Shown here: positions 26,982-36,580 of the stretch, piece by piece | How the letters are laid out: each line of letters opens with the position of its first letter | How positions within the stretch are numbered: position 1 is the stretch's first letter | DNA from: JALYRV01 sp040902895 | Lineage (GTDB): Bacteria; Acidobacteriota; Vicinamibacteria; Vicinamibacterales; SCN-69-37 | DNA length: 64,000 nt | Direction: 5' to 3' | Assembly (NCBI GenBank): GCA_040902895.1 | Contig: JBBDWL010000066.1 | Coordinates: forward strand, 62,001-126,000 | The notes under the pieces: model-generated | The model's input: the letters and a program-made list of their open reading frames with translations, nothing else | What the model was told of the DNA's origin: nothing | Databases searched by the model: none | Position numbers and translations under genes: made by a program

Positions 26982-29580
26982 TGGGCATCCGCCGCTTCTT
27001 TAAAAGGACAGGTTGGGATCGCGAGCGATCGCGCGAAATCGACGCGCACATCGCGCTCATGGCCGACGACCTGCGCGCCCGCGGCATTCCGCACGACGAG
27101 GCCGAGCGGCGCGCGCGCGCACGCTTCGGCAATCCCATCGCCATTCGCGAGGAGATCTATCAGATGAACAGCATTCCCCTGATCGAAACACTCGTGCGCG
27201 ACGGACGATATGCGCTGCGCCTCTTGCGCCGCAGTCCCGGATTCGCCGTCACCGCCATCCTCACACTGGCGATCGCCATCGGCGCCAACGCCGCGGTGTT
27301 CAGCCTTGTCGATGGCGTGCTGCTGCGGCCGCTGCCATATCCGAACCCCGATCAACTGGCGCATGCCGAGCGGGTCACGATGTCGTCGCGCGGCGTGTTC
27401 CAGAGTCCCGGCATCGACGGCGCCATGTGGGAGGCAATCAGGCAGCACGTCACGTCCGCCGACACCGCCGTCTATTCCGACTGGCGAGCCGGGGTGAACC
27501 TCGCGATCGGCGGAACCGCGATGAATGTCGACCACCAGCGCGTCAGCGCCGGGTTCTTCCGCGTCATCGGCGTGTCTCCGGTCCGAGGACGCGAGTTTAC
27601 CGAGGAAGAAGATCGGGCCGGCGGACCGGCCGCGGTCATTCTTTCGCACGGCCTCTGGCAGCGTGCCTTTGGCGGCAATCCATCGGTGCTGAATTCCACG
27701 GTTCTCGTCCGCGGCGAGCCCCACACCATCGTCGGCATCATGCCCGCGTCGTTTCGCGGCAACTTTTCGATGGCCGATCTGTGGACTCCGGTGCGCGCAA
27801 GCCGCAGGGGACAAGGTGGCGGCACGAACTTCCTCGCTCTTCTGCGCGTGAAGGGAAGCGCCGAGGCAGTGGAGGCAGAGCTCAATCAGGCGTACCACAG
27901 TCTTGGCTTCAAGCCGCGGGAGGGCGAGCATGTGTGGTACCACCTTGCTCCAGTCAAGCAGATGGTCACGGCCGGATCGCGCGATCCGCTGCTCACGATG
28001 TGGGCCGCGGTTGGACTCGTCCTGCTGATCGCATCTGTGAATCTCGCCGGTCTGCTCCTTTCGCGCGCGCGGACGCGCACTCGTGAGATCGCCACGCGCA
28101 TGGCGTTAGGCAGCGGGCGCCGGGCGGTCATCCGCCAGCTGCTCGTGGAAAGCATCACCCTCGCGCTTGCCGGCGGCGTGCTCGGGGTTCTGGTCGGCCA
28201 GCTGATGCTCAACGGCATGCAGGCGCTCGCCGGCAATCAGTACTCGCTGTGGCAGGACGTGACCCTTGACTTGCGCGCGGTTGCCGCCACCGCCGCGATC
28301 ACCATGCTCGCGGCCGTGATCTTCGGCACCATTCCGGCGCTTCAGGCCAGCCGCCTCGATGTGCAATCCGGCCTGCGAGAAGGGGAGTCGCGCGGCGCGT
28401 CGGCGAGGTTGCGCTTGGCGTCGTTCTGCTCGTCGGCGCCGGTCTGCTGACCCGGACGTTCGTCTCGCTCCAGCGGCTCGAGCCCGGCTTCGATCTCACG
28501 AACATCGTGACCGCGACGGCGTCGCTGGAGGACACGCGATATCAGACAGCCGCACAGATTCAGCTGCTGTTCGACCGCACACTCGAGCGCGTGTCATCGA
28601 TTTCTGGTGTTGAATCGGCCGCTGTCTCGCTCGGCCTTCCTTATCAGCGCATCCTGAACCTTGGCTTCAAACCGCTCGATGGCGAGCAGGCCGGCGACAC
28701 AGAGACGGGCTTCATCGCGAACGTTACCTATGTCTCGCCGGAGTACTTCTCGACACTTCGCATTCCCCTGAAAAAGGGGCGGGTTATTGAGCCCGTCGAT
28801 CGGGAGGAATCAGCCGGGGCCGTAGTGGTCAACGAGGCATTCGAGCGCCGCTTTTACAGAGATGGGGCCATCGGGCGCCGTATCGGAGTCGCCGGACGTG
28901 AACGCGAAATCGTCGGCGTCGTCGCCAACGTCCAGCAGGGAGCCTCGGGAATCGGCGGTGCAGGTCCGATCCAGACCACCCCGATCGTTTACCTTGCGGC
29001 GGCCCAGACGATGGCGGGAACGTTCAATCTGGTGCACACGTGGTTTTCGCCGACGTGGATCGTGCGCACGTCACGGTCAGTGACGGGCATCGAACAGCAT
29101 CTGCGCGCGGCCGTGAGCGCGATCGATCCGCAGCTGCCGGTGGCATCCGTGCGCAGCATGTCGCAGGTGCGATCGGCCGCCACGGAATCGCAACGGTTCC
29201 TGATGGTGCTGGCCACGATGCTGGGCGCGGCGTCGATGCTGCTTGCCGCTATCGGCATCCACGGGCTTATCTCGAGCTCCATTACCGAGCGCACGCGCGA
29301 GATTGGCATCCGCATGGCGCTTGGATCGACCGCGGCTCAGGCGATTCGCGTGATCGCGTGGCCAGGAATTGCGCTCACGGTCATCGGCATCGTGATCGGC
29401 GGACTGCTCGCGCGAGCGCTGACACGCTATATCGCGAGTCTGCTGTGGGGCGTGCAGCCGACCGATCCGGCCACGTTCGGGCTGGTTGGGGCGCTGCTGC
29501 TGTTCGTGGCCATTCTCGCGAGCGTGCTGCCGGCGCTGCGCATCATGCGCTGGGATCCGGCGCAGACGCTGCGCGCATAA
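26981..29580 (+). pseudogene. ADOP-family permease gene broken by a frameshift (copy 3)
   Basis: The frame from 26981 encodes an ADOP N-terminal half: prefix 'RRFFKRTGWDRERSREIDAH', first TM 'TAILTLAIAIGANAAVFSLV', periplasmic domain and middle TMs with 'ARTRTREIATRMALGSGRR'. It then goes out of frame and stops at 28450. The second half continues in the next frame: 'RRVGEVALGVVLLVGAGLLT' at about 28396-28455, then the second periplasmic domain and 'ERTREIGIRMALGSTAAQ', ending at 29580. The switch lies between about 28375 and 28405, where roughly ten linker residues usual in the family also appear to be missing. A small deletion or a sequencing error would explain it. Confidence 0.8.
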
Positions 29581-29689
29581 TTTTCGCGCTCCGTAACGCG
29601 CTTACGCGCGCGGAAAGAGAAACAAGGCGGCTCTTCCATAAATCACGCCCGTTTCCTCTCGGTGAGACAGCTGCGCCGGGGCACGCCCT

Positions 29690-30265
29690 TTGCCCTTCGC
29701 AGGCGCGTGCGAGCCGGAGCAGTGTGCCTATTCCTCCCCAGCAGCCACTGCTCCCTCGCCAATTCTGACGCGTGCCGTCGCGCAGGATGTGATCACGCTG
29801 GGCGCCATCATCGGATTCGAGTACCGCTTCGCGCCGGCGGCGAACCTGCAGATCGGCGCGCATCGATCGCTGCTGTTCAAGACGATTCAGATCTTCGCGC
29901 GGCACGACACGATCAGGCGGAGCGATCGTATGCCGGTCGGCGTGTCGGGTCATGAAGACCACGACCATGACGTGCCCGGCACGTCGGACGCCGATCATTC
30001 GGTGGAAGAGGAACGCATGTTCTACGCGGGGTTGGGAGGCCGGCTGCGCCTGCGGCCGACCGTGTTTATCGTGGGCGAGATCATTCCGCGCACCGGCTTC
30101 ACGCCGGGCGCGCATCAGTGGGCGGCCGGCATCGAGAAGCGCACCGACGGTCACCAGTTTCAACTGAACGTATCGAACAGCTTCGGCACGACGAACGCGC
30201 AGCTCGCGAGAGGCGGCACGCCGGGCAACGTCTATCTCGGCTTCAATCTCGCACGCAAGTTTTAG
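29690..30265 (+). pseudogene. 5'-truncated DUF5777-family beta-barrel gene
   Basis: From about 29790 the frame reads 'IIGFEYRFAPAANLQIGAHR', 'MFYAGLGGRLRLRPTVFIVG', 'GIEKRTDGHQFQLNVSNSFG' and a C-terminal 'NVYLGFNLARKF' with terminal Phe. This matches the C-terminal half of DUF5777 outer-membrane beta-barrel proteins, which normally exceed 280 residues and begin with a signal peptide. Here about 35 unrelated residues precede it and there is no signal peptide, so the N-terminal half is missing. A His/Asp-rich loop 'HEDHDHD' is present. The gene is followed by the CHRD lipoprotein gene after 14 bp. Probably a non-functional remnant left by a deletion in 29580-29790. Confidence 0.6.
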
Positions 30266-30279
30266 TCTGGAGGATTCGA

Positions 30280-30813
30280 ATGCAGGTGAAACGATTCGCA
30301 GCTCTTCTCGTGATGGCCCTTGCCGCGCTTGGCGCAGCCGCTTGTGACGACAATCCGAACGATCCCGATGATGACACGATCGTCTTTACGGCGACCATGA
30401 GCGGGACGCAGGAAGTGCCGCCGGCCACCGGCGCCGAGGCCGGCGCGACCGGAACGGCCACGATTACGTTCAACCTGACACGCGGTGCCGGCGATGTCAT
30501 CACGGCCGCCACGGCGAACTTCTCGTCGACGGTGTCGAACATGCCCGCCGGGAGCACGCTGATTCTGGCGCACATTCACACCGGCGCGGCCGGCACGGCC
30601 GGCGGCCCCGTCGTCAATACCGGGCTCTCGGCTGCCACGGCGATTCCCATTGTCAATGGCACGGCAACGCTGACGTTCAATAACATCACGATCACGGATC
30701 CGGCGACCGCGCAGAGCATCATCGACAATCCGGCCGCGTTCTATTTCAACGTGCACTCAGCCGCGAATCCGGGCGGCGTGGTGCGCGGGCAGCTGGTGAG
30801 ACAGGGGTCGTAG
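30280..30813 (+). CDS. CHRD-domain lipoprotein
   Basis: 177 residues from the ATG at 30280, which has GGAGG at 30269-30273. The N-terminus 'RFAALLVMALAALGAAACDD' has a lipobox ending in Cys22. The CHRD domain follows: 'TATMSGTQEVPPATGAEAGA', 'TLILAHIHTGAAGTAGGPV' and the end 'FYFNVHSAANPGGVVRGQL'. CHRD domains occur in chordin and in many secreted bacterial proteins; the three conserved His positions are kept. The role in bacteria is unknown. It may be co-transcribed with the truncated DUF5777 gene upstream. Confidence 0.9.
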   Translation: MQVKRFAALLVMALAALGAAACDDNPNDPDDDTIVFTATMSGTQEVPPATGAEAGATGTATITFNLTRGAGDVITAATANFSSTVSNMPAGSTLILAHIHTGAAGTAGGPVVNTGLSAATAIPIVNGTATLTFNNITITDPATAQSIIDNPAAFYFNVHSAANPGGVVRGQLVRQGS

Positions 30814-30852
30814 CGTTCGCGTCCCTGGCGGCGGCTCGGATAAGATTCCCCC

Positions 30853-32046
30853 ATGCTTCGTCCGAGCCGCCGTTATCTTCCAGCCGCGCTGGCGGTCCTT
30901 TTCTTCTCGGCCTCTCTTGCAGCGCAGTCCGCGCCGCTTGTCCGCCGAAGCTCGCAGAGCGAAGGCGGGCCCCTCGTTCGCGCCACTGCACTGCGCGAAG
31001 CCGTCGATCTGTATCGGCGCGCGGTGGAACAGGATCACATCCGCGGCGCGGTGCTGTATGTGGCGCAGAACGGCAGCGTCCTGCTGCACGAGGCGGTCGG
31101 GTTCCGCCATCACGCGTACGGCGTGCCGATGCTGACGGACTCGATGTTCCGGATGGCGTCGAATACCAAACCGGTCGTGGCCACCGCCGTCATGATGCTT
31201 GCCGAAGACGGGAAGCTCTCGATCGACGATCCGGTCGCGAAGCACCTGCCGTCGTTCGACAACGAGAAGTCTCGCCGCATTACGATCGCGCAGCTGCTTT
31301 CGCACAGCTCGGGGCTGCGCATCGAGCCCATCTTCTATCCGTTCAAGGCTGAAGAAGAGGTCTCGCTGCAGGCGGCCGTGGCGAAGTTCGGGGCTGAAGG
31401 GCCTAAGGAAGGGCCGGGGACCTATTCGTACAACAACGCCGGCTACAACACGCTCGGTGCAATCATCGAGGTCGTGTCGGGCATGCCGCTCGAAGCGTTT
31501 CTCAAGTCGCGCCTCTACGAGCCGCTGGGGATGAGTGACACCCTCAATCATGAGGATCCGGCGAAGCTGCAGCGGATGGCCACGGTGTATCGGGGGCGCC
31601 GCAGCGGCGAGAAGGTCACGTTCACACAAGGATTCACGCCTGGTGATAGGCCCGACTACCCGGTCATCCGTGCGTCCGGTGGAATGATCTCCACCGCCGC
31701 CGACTACGCGAAGTTTCTCGAGATGTTCCGTCAGGGCGGCGCCTACGGAGGCAAACGGCTGCTGAGAGAAGAGACGGTCAAAGCCATGATCACGCCGCGC
31801 GCACGCATGAACGACGCCGGCTCATACGGCTACGGCTGGATGATCGCGAATGACGGCACCTATTCCCACACCGGTTCAGACGGCACGATGGCGTGGGTCG
31901 ATCCCGCGCGCGGCATCATCGGCATGGTGCTCACGCAAAGCCCGGGCGGCATCAATCCCACGCGCGAGTTCCGCGCGAAAATCAGCGCCGCACTTGCGGC
32001 GCTGTCGTCCCCTTCGCGCGTGCCTTTTTCTGTTCGTCGACCATAG
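30853..32046 (+). CDS. Serine hydrolase, beta-lactamase/DD-peptidase class C family
   Basis: 397 residues with a signal peptide ending 'ASLAAQS'. The three motifs of class C beta-lactamase-like hydrolases are intact: SxxK at Ser103-Lys106 ('MASNTKPV'), Y-N-N at 193-195 ('TYSYNNAGYN') and H-T-G at 339-341 ('YSHTGSDG'). Such proteins act as peptidases or esterases on cell-wall peptides or small esters and are not necessarily antibiotic-resistance enzymes. Its 3' end overlaps the convergent amidohydrolase gene by 65 bp, which is unusually long for this region. Confidence 0.93.
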   Translation: MLRPSRRYLPAALAVLFFSASLAAQSAPLVRRSSQSEGGPLVRATALREAVDLYRRAVEQDHIRGAVLYVAQNGSVLLHEAVGFRHHAYGVPMLTDSMFRMASNTKPVVATAVMMLAEDGKLSIDDPVAKHLPSFDNEKSRRITIAQLLSHSSGLRIEPIFYPFKAEEEVSLQAAVAKFGAEGPKEGPGTYSYNNAGYNTLGAIIEVVSGMPLEAFLKSRLYEPLGMSDTLNHEDPAKLQRMATVYRGRRSGEKVTFTQGFTPGDRPDYPVIRASGGMISTAADYAKFLEMFRQGGAYGGKRLLREETVKAMITPRARMNDAGSYGYGWMIANDGTYSHTGSDGTMAWVDPARGIIGMVLTQSPGGINPTREFRAKISAALAALSSPSRVPFSVRRP

Positions 32047-33589
32047 CGGCCACATCCGCAAGCAGCTTTTTCGCGTCGTACACGATGCCGTCCTTGATCG
32101 TGTACTTGATGCCGCCCACGCGCTCGACTTTGCCGGTCGCGTCATTGAGGCGCAGCGCGCCCGTGCCATAGAGCACTTTCAGGTTCTGCAGCGGGTTCTG
32201 ATCGACCAGCACGAGATCGGCAAGCAGCCCCGTGCGGACGATCCCGAACTCGAGCGGCTTGCCTGACGGCTCGTGCAGCGCCTCGGCGCCGTGCATGGTC
32301 GCCGCGCGAATCACCTCGAGCGGATGGAAGCCGGCTTCCTGCAGCAGCTCCATCTCGTGGATCACGCCAAACCCCCACGTGTTGTAGATGTACGACGCAT
32401 CGTCGCTCACGGTCACGCGCCCGCCCATCTTCTTGTAGTCGTTCAGCAGCCGAAACCAGACCTGATAGAAGTTGCGCCAGGCGATCTCGTCCGAGAGAGT
32501 CCAGTCGAAGAAGTACGAGCCGTGGTTCTCGCGGCTGGGCGTGTAGAAGTCCATCAGCGACGGCAGCGTGTAGGTGTCGTGCCAGTCGGCGTTGCGCATG
32601 CGCATCACGTCCCGTCCCGCCGCGTACGCCGTCATCGTCGGATCCATGATCGTGCCGAGCTTGACGTGCTCCTGCAGGTAGGCATTCCATTCAGGGCTGC
32701 CCGGCGGATGGATCTTGTCCCAGAGCCGCGCGACCTGGCTGAAGCGCCACTGTTCGTCGTTGTAGTTCATCTGGTGCGGCCAGGGCTGCACCTCATAGTC
32801 TTTGAGCAGCGCCTCGAAGTGGCCGTAGAAGTGCGTCACCGTGCCGAGACCGAGCTTCGCGGCGGTGAGCGCGTTCATCTGCGCGACGCCGCGCTGTTCG
32901 AGATGCGCGGTGGATCCGAGCCCGAGCTTGTTGGCCTCGTCGAGTAGGGCCGCCATGATCGGCGGGGGATAGGCGACCAGCTTCATGCCGTCGACGCCGT
33001 TGGCCGCGCACCACTGCACCCACGCGCGCGCCTTTTCGGGCGTGTCCACCGGGCCTTTGCCCCAGCCGGCGCCCGGCCGCTGATAGTTGAAGATGCGGGG
33101 CGCGACGATCTCGTTGCGCGCGCTGCGCTGCTTTTCCCTGAGCGCGAACGCCTGCGGGCCGAACTCCACGCCGCGCCCCGCGGTCACGCCGTGCGCCATC
33201 CACAGCTTGTAGGCGTACTCCGCCTCCGGACTCTTGGGTGGGCCGCCGGCGTGCATGTGCAGGTTGACGAAGCCGGGCAGCATGTACCAGCCGGTGGCGT
33301 CGATCTCATGATCGAAGTCGCGCGGCTGCCGGTTGGGCCGCAGCGGAATGCCTGGCGTGCCCGCACTTCGAATTGCCGCGATGCGGTTGCCCTCGATGAC
33401 GACGTCCATCGGCCCGGCCGGTGGGGCGCCCGTGCCGTCGATGATGGTGATGCCCCGGATTACGAGCGTCTTGAACGGGCCGAGCCCTTCGCCGGGCCTG
33501 CGGTCGGGCGCCGGCGTGATGCCACCCTGGGCAATGGCGGTCGAGCTCACGAGCGCGAGAGCAAGACAGAAAGTGGAAGTGCGAATCAT
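31982..33589 (-). CDS. Secreted amidohydrolase-family metal enzyme
   Basis: 535 residues from the ATG at 33589, where a signal peptide 'CLALALVSSTAIAQ' begins; the upstream extension is shadow coding. The metal-binding 'NLHMHAGG' (His111, His113) follows 'WYMLPGFV', as in imidazolonepropionase-like amidohydrolases. Further ligands lie in 'STAHLEQRG', 'VTHFYGHFEAL' and the Asp of 'VTVSDDASYIYN'. The C-terminus has the usual beta-strand closure 'GLLADLVLVDQNPLQNLKVL'. Substrate unknown. Its start faces the DUF763 gene with only 18 bp between the two start codons, and its 3' end overlaps the beta-lactamase-like gene. Confidence 0.9.
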   Translation of the reverse strand: MIRTSTFCLALALVSSTAIAQGGITPAPDRRPGEGLGPFKTLVIRGITIIDGTGAPPAGPMDVVIEGNRIAAIRSAGTPGIPLRPNRQPRDFDHEIDATGWYMLPGFVNLHMHAGGPPKSPEAEYAYKLWMAHGVTAGRGVEFGPQAFALREKQRSARNEIVAPRIFNYQRPGAGWGKGPVDTPEKARAWVQWCAANGVDGMKLVAYPPPIMAALLDEANKLGLGSTAHLEQRGVAQMNALTAAKLGLGTVTHFYGHFEALLKDYEVQPWPHQMNYNDEQWRFSQVARLWDKIHPPGSPEWNAYLQEHVKLGTIMDPTMTAYAAGRDVMRMRNADWHDTYTLPSLMDFYTPSRENHGSYFFDWTLSDEIAWRNFYQVWFRLLNDYKKMGGRVTVSDDASYIYNTWGFGVIHEMELLQEAGFHPLEVIRAATMHGAEALHEPSGKPLEFGIVRTGLLADLVLVDQNPLQNLKVLYGTGALRLNDATGKVERVGGIKYTIKDGIVYDAKKLLADVAAMVDEQKKARAKGTTAPQVRR

Positions 33590-33607
33590 GCACGCATAAT
33601 AGCGTTG

Positions 33608-34831
33608 ATGAAGCGTTCCGGTGTCGCCGATCTTCCGCTGCACGGGGGCCGCGTGCCTCAGTGGCTTGCCACGCGGATGACGACGCTCGGGACGGCGATT
33701 TCGGAGAGCGTCATCCTTCATTACGGCCAGTCCGAGCTCTTGACGCGTCTCAGCGATCCATTCTGGTTCCAGGCGCTCGGCACCGTCATGGGCATGGACT
33801 GGCACTCGTCAGGCATCACGACATCGGTGCTTGGGGCGCTGAAGCGCGGCCTGAATCCTCGCGCGCACGAGCTCGGCATCCATATTTGCGGAGGCCGCGG
33901 CCGTCATTCGCGCAACGCGCCCGCCGAGCTGCGCGCCATTGCCGACCGGCGAGGCTTCGACGGCGACGCGCTCGTCCGCGCCAGCCGCCTGGCCGCGCGG
34001 GTCGACAACAACGCAATCGCCGACGGATTCCAGATCTATCTGCACGGCTTCGTTCTGTCGGCTTCGGGCGAATGGGCGATCGTCCAGCAGGGCATGAACG
34101 AGCGCTCGCGGCTCGCGCGGCGCTATCACTGGCATTCCGCGGCCGTTCGCGACTTCACCTCAGAGCCGCACACGGCCATCGTCGGCCACCCGGAAGGGAT
34201 CATCCAGAATCTTGTGGATCGGCGCGCGAAGCCTGCACAGGATGCGCTCGTCGAGATCGCGCGTACGGATCCGGCGAAGACGCTGGCTGAGGCAAGAAAG
34301 TTGAACGCGCCGATTCATCACGACGTGCGCGCAGAGAATATCGATCTCAAGCGGCTTGGCGCCGTGCTCGCGCTCGCCTACGAGCGCGACCTGCGCGACT
34401 TTGCCTCGGTGCTGCTCGTCGAGAAGCTCGGACCGCGAACGCTGCAATCGCTGGCGCTGGTCGCAGAAGTCGTGCACGGCACGCCCACGCGCTTTTCCGA
34501 TCCCGCGCGATTCTCGTTCGCGCACGGCGGGAAGGACCGGCACCCCTTCCCGGTGCCGCTCAAGACGTACGACGAGACCATCGACGTCCTGCGTCGCAGC
34601 CTGGAGGCGGCCAAAGTCGGTGACACCGACAAGATGAACGGCATGAAACGGCTGCACGAGTTCGCGCAGGGCATCGAGCGGACCTACGCGCCCGAGGCCG
34701 ATTTCAAGGCCGTCATGGAAACCGAAGAGGCCATTTCGAAATCGCTTGGCGGGCGAAGCGTGTTCGATGACCCGCCTTCGCCAAGGCTTCGGCGGGCAAG
34801 CAAGCGCCAGCTCAATCTCCTGGAAGACTAG
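33608..34831 (+). CDS. DUF763 domain protein
   Basis: 407 residues from the ATG at 33608, giving 'MKRSGVADLPLHGGRVPQWL', the typical DUF763 start. Other conserved blocks are 'FWFQALGTVMGMDWHSSGIT', 'GIHICGGRGRHSRNAPAEL', 'GFQIYLHGFVLSASGEWAI' and 'RRYHWHSAAVRDFTSEPH'. The biochemical function is not known. The conserved protein ends around 'GRSVFDD'; the tail 'PPSPRLRRASKRQ' is encoded by a palindromic repeat at 34772-34802. It shares a minimal 18-bp divergent spacer with the amidohydrolase gene and overlaps glnS by 4 bp tail to tail. Confidence 0.9.
   Translation: MKRSGVADLPLHGGRVPQWLATRMTTLGTAISESVILHYGQSELLTRLSDPFWFQALGTVMGMDWHSSGITTSVLGALKRGLNPRAHELGIHICGGRGRHSRNAPAELRAIADRRGFDGDALVRASRLAARVDNNAIADGFQIYLHGFVLSASGEWAIVQQGMNERSRLARRYHWHSAAVRDFTSEPHTAIVGHPEGIIQNLVDRRAKPAQDALVEIARTDPAKTLAEARKLNAPIHHDVRAENIDLKRLGAVLALAYERDLRDFASVLLVEKLGPRTLQSLALVAEVVHGTPTRFSDPARFSFAHGGKDRHPFPVPLKTYDETIDVLRRSLEAAKVGDTDKMNGMKRLHEFAQGIERTYAPEADFKAVMETEEAISKSLGGRSVFDDPPSPRLRRASKRQLNLLED
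34772..34802. repeat. Palindromic REP-like element in the DUF763 3' end
   Basis: CCCGCCTTCGCCAAGGCTTC followed by GGCGGGCAAGC. The arms CCCGCC and GGCGGG pair, and an inner AAGGC/GCCTT pair is possible. It encodes a basic tail absent from the conserved part of the protein. Confidence 0.55.
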
Positions 34832-36513
34832 CCCTTCGCGGCCTTCGCCCAGCTGTCTTTCAGCGTGACCGTGCGATTGAAAACCGGCCTATGGCCTGTG
34901 GCCTGTGGCCTATGGCCTGAATCGACACAGAAATATCCGAGCCGCTCGAACTGATAACGAGTGCCGGCCGGCGCGTCTTTGACTGACGGTTCGATCTTCG
35001 CGTCCGAGACAACTTCGAGGGACGCGGGATTCATCTGCTTCAGGAAGTCGGTGTGGCCCTTGCCTGGTTCCTCGACCGTGAAGAGCCGATCGTAAAGCCG
35101 GACTTCGCATTCGAGCGCGTGCGCGGCTGAAACCCAGTGCAGAGTCGCCTTGGGCCGCCGGCCGTCTGGCGCATCGCCGCCGCGCGTAGCGGGGTCGTAC
35201 GTGCATCGCAGCTCGACGATTTCACCCGCATCATTCTTAATAGCCTCGCGGCATGTGATGAAGTACGCGTTCCTCAGCCGTACTTCACGCCCCGGCGCGA
35301 GCCGGAAGAACTTCTTCGGCGGATCCTCCATGAAGTCGTCCGCTTCGATGAACAGCACTTTCGCGAACGGCACCTTGCGCGTGCCTGCTGCATCGTCCTC
35401 CGGATTGTTGGTGACATCGAGCTCTTCGGTCTGGCCCTCTGGATAGTTCTCGATGATCACCTTCAGCGGACGCAGCACGGCCATGACACGCGGCGCGCGC
35501 TGGTTCAGGTCTTCGCGCACGAAATGCTCGAGCAGCGCGAGATCGACCAGGTTCTCGCGCTTGGCAACGCCGACCTCGTCGCAGAAGCGGCGCAGCGCCT
35601 CTGGCGTGTAACCGCGCCGGCGCATGCCCGAAATCGTCGGCATGCGCGGATCGTCCCAGCCCGACACGTGATTCTCGGTCACCAGCTGCAACAGCTTGCG
35701 CTTGCTCATCACCGTGTAATTCAGATTGAGGCGCGCGAATTCGATCTGCTGTGGACGGCCCGGCAGCGGCAGACTGTCGACCAGCCAGTCGTACAGCGGA
35801 CGATGGTCCTCGAACTCCAGCGTGCAGAGCGAGTGCGTGATCCGCTCGAAGGCATCCGACAGCGGATGCGCGTAGTCGTACATCGGATAGATGCACCACG
35901 CGTCTCCGGTATTGTGATGGTGCGCGTGCTTGATGCGATACAGCACCGGGTCGCGCATGTTGATGTTCGGCGACGCCATATCGATCTTCGCCCGCAGCAC
36001 ATGTGCGCCGTCCGGAAACTCGCCCGCGCGCATCCGGCGGAACAGATCGAGATTCTCCTCGACCGATCGCGTGCGATGCGGGCTCTCGAGCCCGGGCGCG
36101 GTGAGTGTGCCACGCCCTTCGCGGATCTCGTCGGCCGACTGGCTGTCGACGTATGCCTTGCCGTCGCGAATCAGCTGCTCGGCGCAGTCATACAAGCGCT
36201 CGAAGTAATCGGACGCGAAGAACTTGTTGTCCCACTCGAAACCGAGCCACCGCACATCGTCCTGAATCGACTCGACATACTCGACGTCTTCCTTGACCGG
36301 ATTCGTATCGTCGAAGCGCAGGTTGCAGATGCCGCCGAACTCCTGCGCGATGCCGAAGTTGAGACAGATCGACTTGGCGTGGCCGATATGCAGGTAGCCG
36401 TTCGGCTCGGGAGGGAAGCGGGTCGCCACACGGCCGCCATGTTTCCCCGACGCCTTGTCGGCGGTGACAGTTTCGCGAATGAAGTCGGTGCGGGTCTCGG
36501 ACGCACTGGTCAT
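34828..36513 (-). CDS. glnS: Glutaminyl-tRNA synthetase
   Basis: 561 residues, close to the E. coli enzyme (554). Class I signatures are present: 'PEPNGYLHIGHAK' with HIGH at 42-45, and the KMSKS equivalent 'VMSKRKL' at about 268-274. Catalytic-core, anticodon-binding and C-terminal beta-barrel segments are all recognisable ('KVLFIEADDFMEDPPKKFFR', 'PVFNRTVTLKDSWAK'). The enzyme charges tRNA-Gln directly. An oddity is the stretch 'GHRPQATGHRP' just before 'VFNRT'; it is encoded by a GGCCTATGGCCTGTGG-type tandem repeat (34886-34919) inserted in a loop. The gene ends tail to tail with the DUF763 gene, overlapping 4 bp. Confidence 0.96.
   Translation of the reverse strand: MTSASETRTDFIRETVTADKASGKHGGRVATRFPPEPNGYLHIGHAKSICLNFGIAQEFGGICNLRFDDTNPVKEDVEYVESIQDDVRWLGFEWDNKFFASDYFERLYDCAEQLIRDGKAYVDSQSADEIREGRGTLTAPGLESPHRTRSVEENLDLFRRMRAGEFPDGAHVLRAKIDMASPNINMRDPVLYRIKHAHHHNTGDAWCIYPMYDYAHPLSDAFERITHSLCTLEFEDHRPLYDWLVDSLPLPGRPQQIEFARLNLNYTVMSKRKLLQLVTENHVSGWDDPRMPTISGMRRRGYTPEALRRFCDEVGVAKRENLVDLALLEHFVREDLNQRAPRVMAVLRPLKVIIENYPEGQTEELDVTNNPEDDAAGTRKVPFAKVLFIEADDFMEDPPKKFFRLAPGREVRLRNAYFITCREAIKNDAGEIVELRCTYDPATRGGDAPDGRRPKATLHWVSAAHALECEVRLYDRLFTVEEPGKGHTDFLKQMNPASLEVVSDAKIEPSVKDAPAGTRYQFERLGYFCVDSGHRPQATGHRPVFNRTVTLKDSWAKAAKG
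34886..34919. repeat. GGCCTATGGCCTGTGG tandem repeat inside glnS
   Basis: Four units of GGCCTATG or GGCCTGTG in a row, kept in frame within the glnS coding sequence, giving a duplicated 'GHRP' pattern. The style matches the GCCTAGGGCCTAGC repeat at 42794-42828. Confidence 0.6.
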
Positions 36514-36534
36514 CTGTATATGAGAATCATAGGC

Positions 36535-36580
36535 GAATTACACCACTTGACAATACGAATTACACATGTATGATTGCCGC
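36535..36580 (+). promoter_or_regulatory. Strong sigma-70-like promoter with GAATTACAC direct repeats
   Basis: TTGACA at 36547-36552 and TATGAT at 36569-36574, separated by 16 bp, predict a transcription start near the ATG at 36581. Two identical GAATTACAC boxes (36535-36543 and 36557-36565) lie 22 bp apart, two helical turns, around the -35 element. This looks like an operator for the HicB-type antitoxin itself. Confidence 0.6.

Noticed and set aside
30853..32046. Beta-lactamase resistance gene
   Set aside because: The class C-like motifs are shared by many peptidases and esterases; nothing points to antibiotic hydrolysis.
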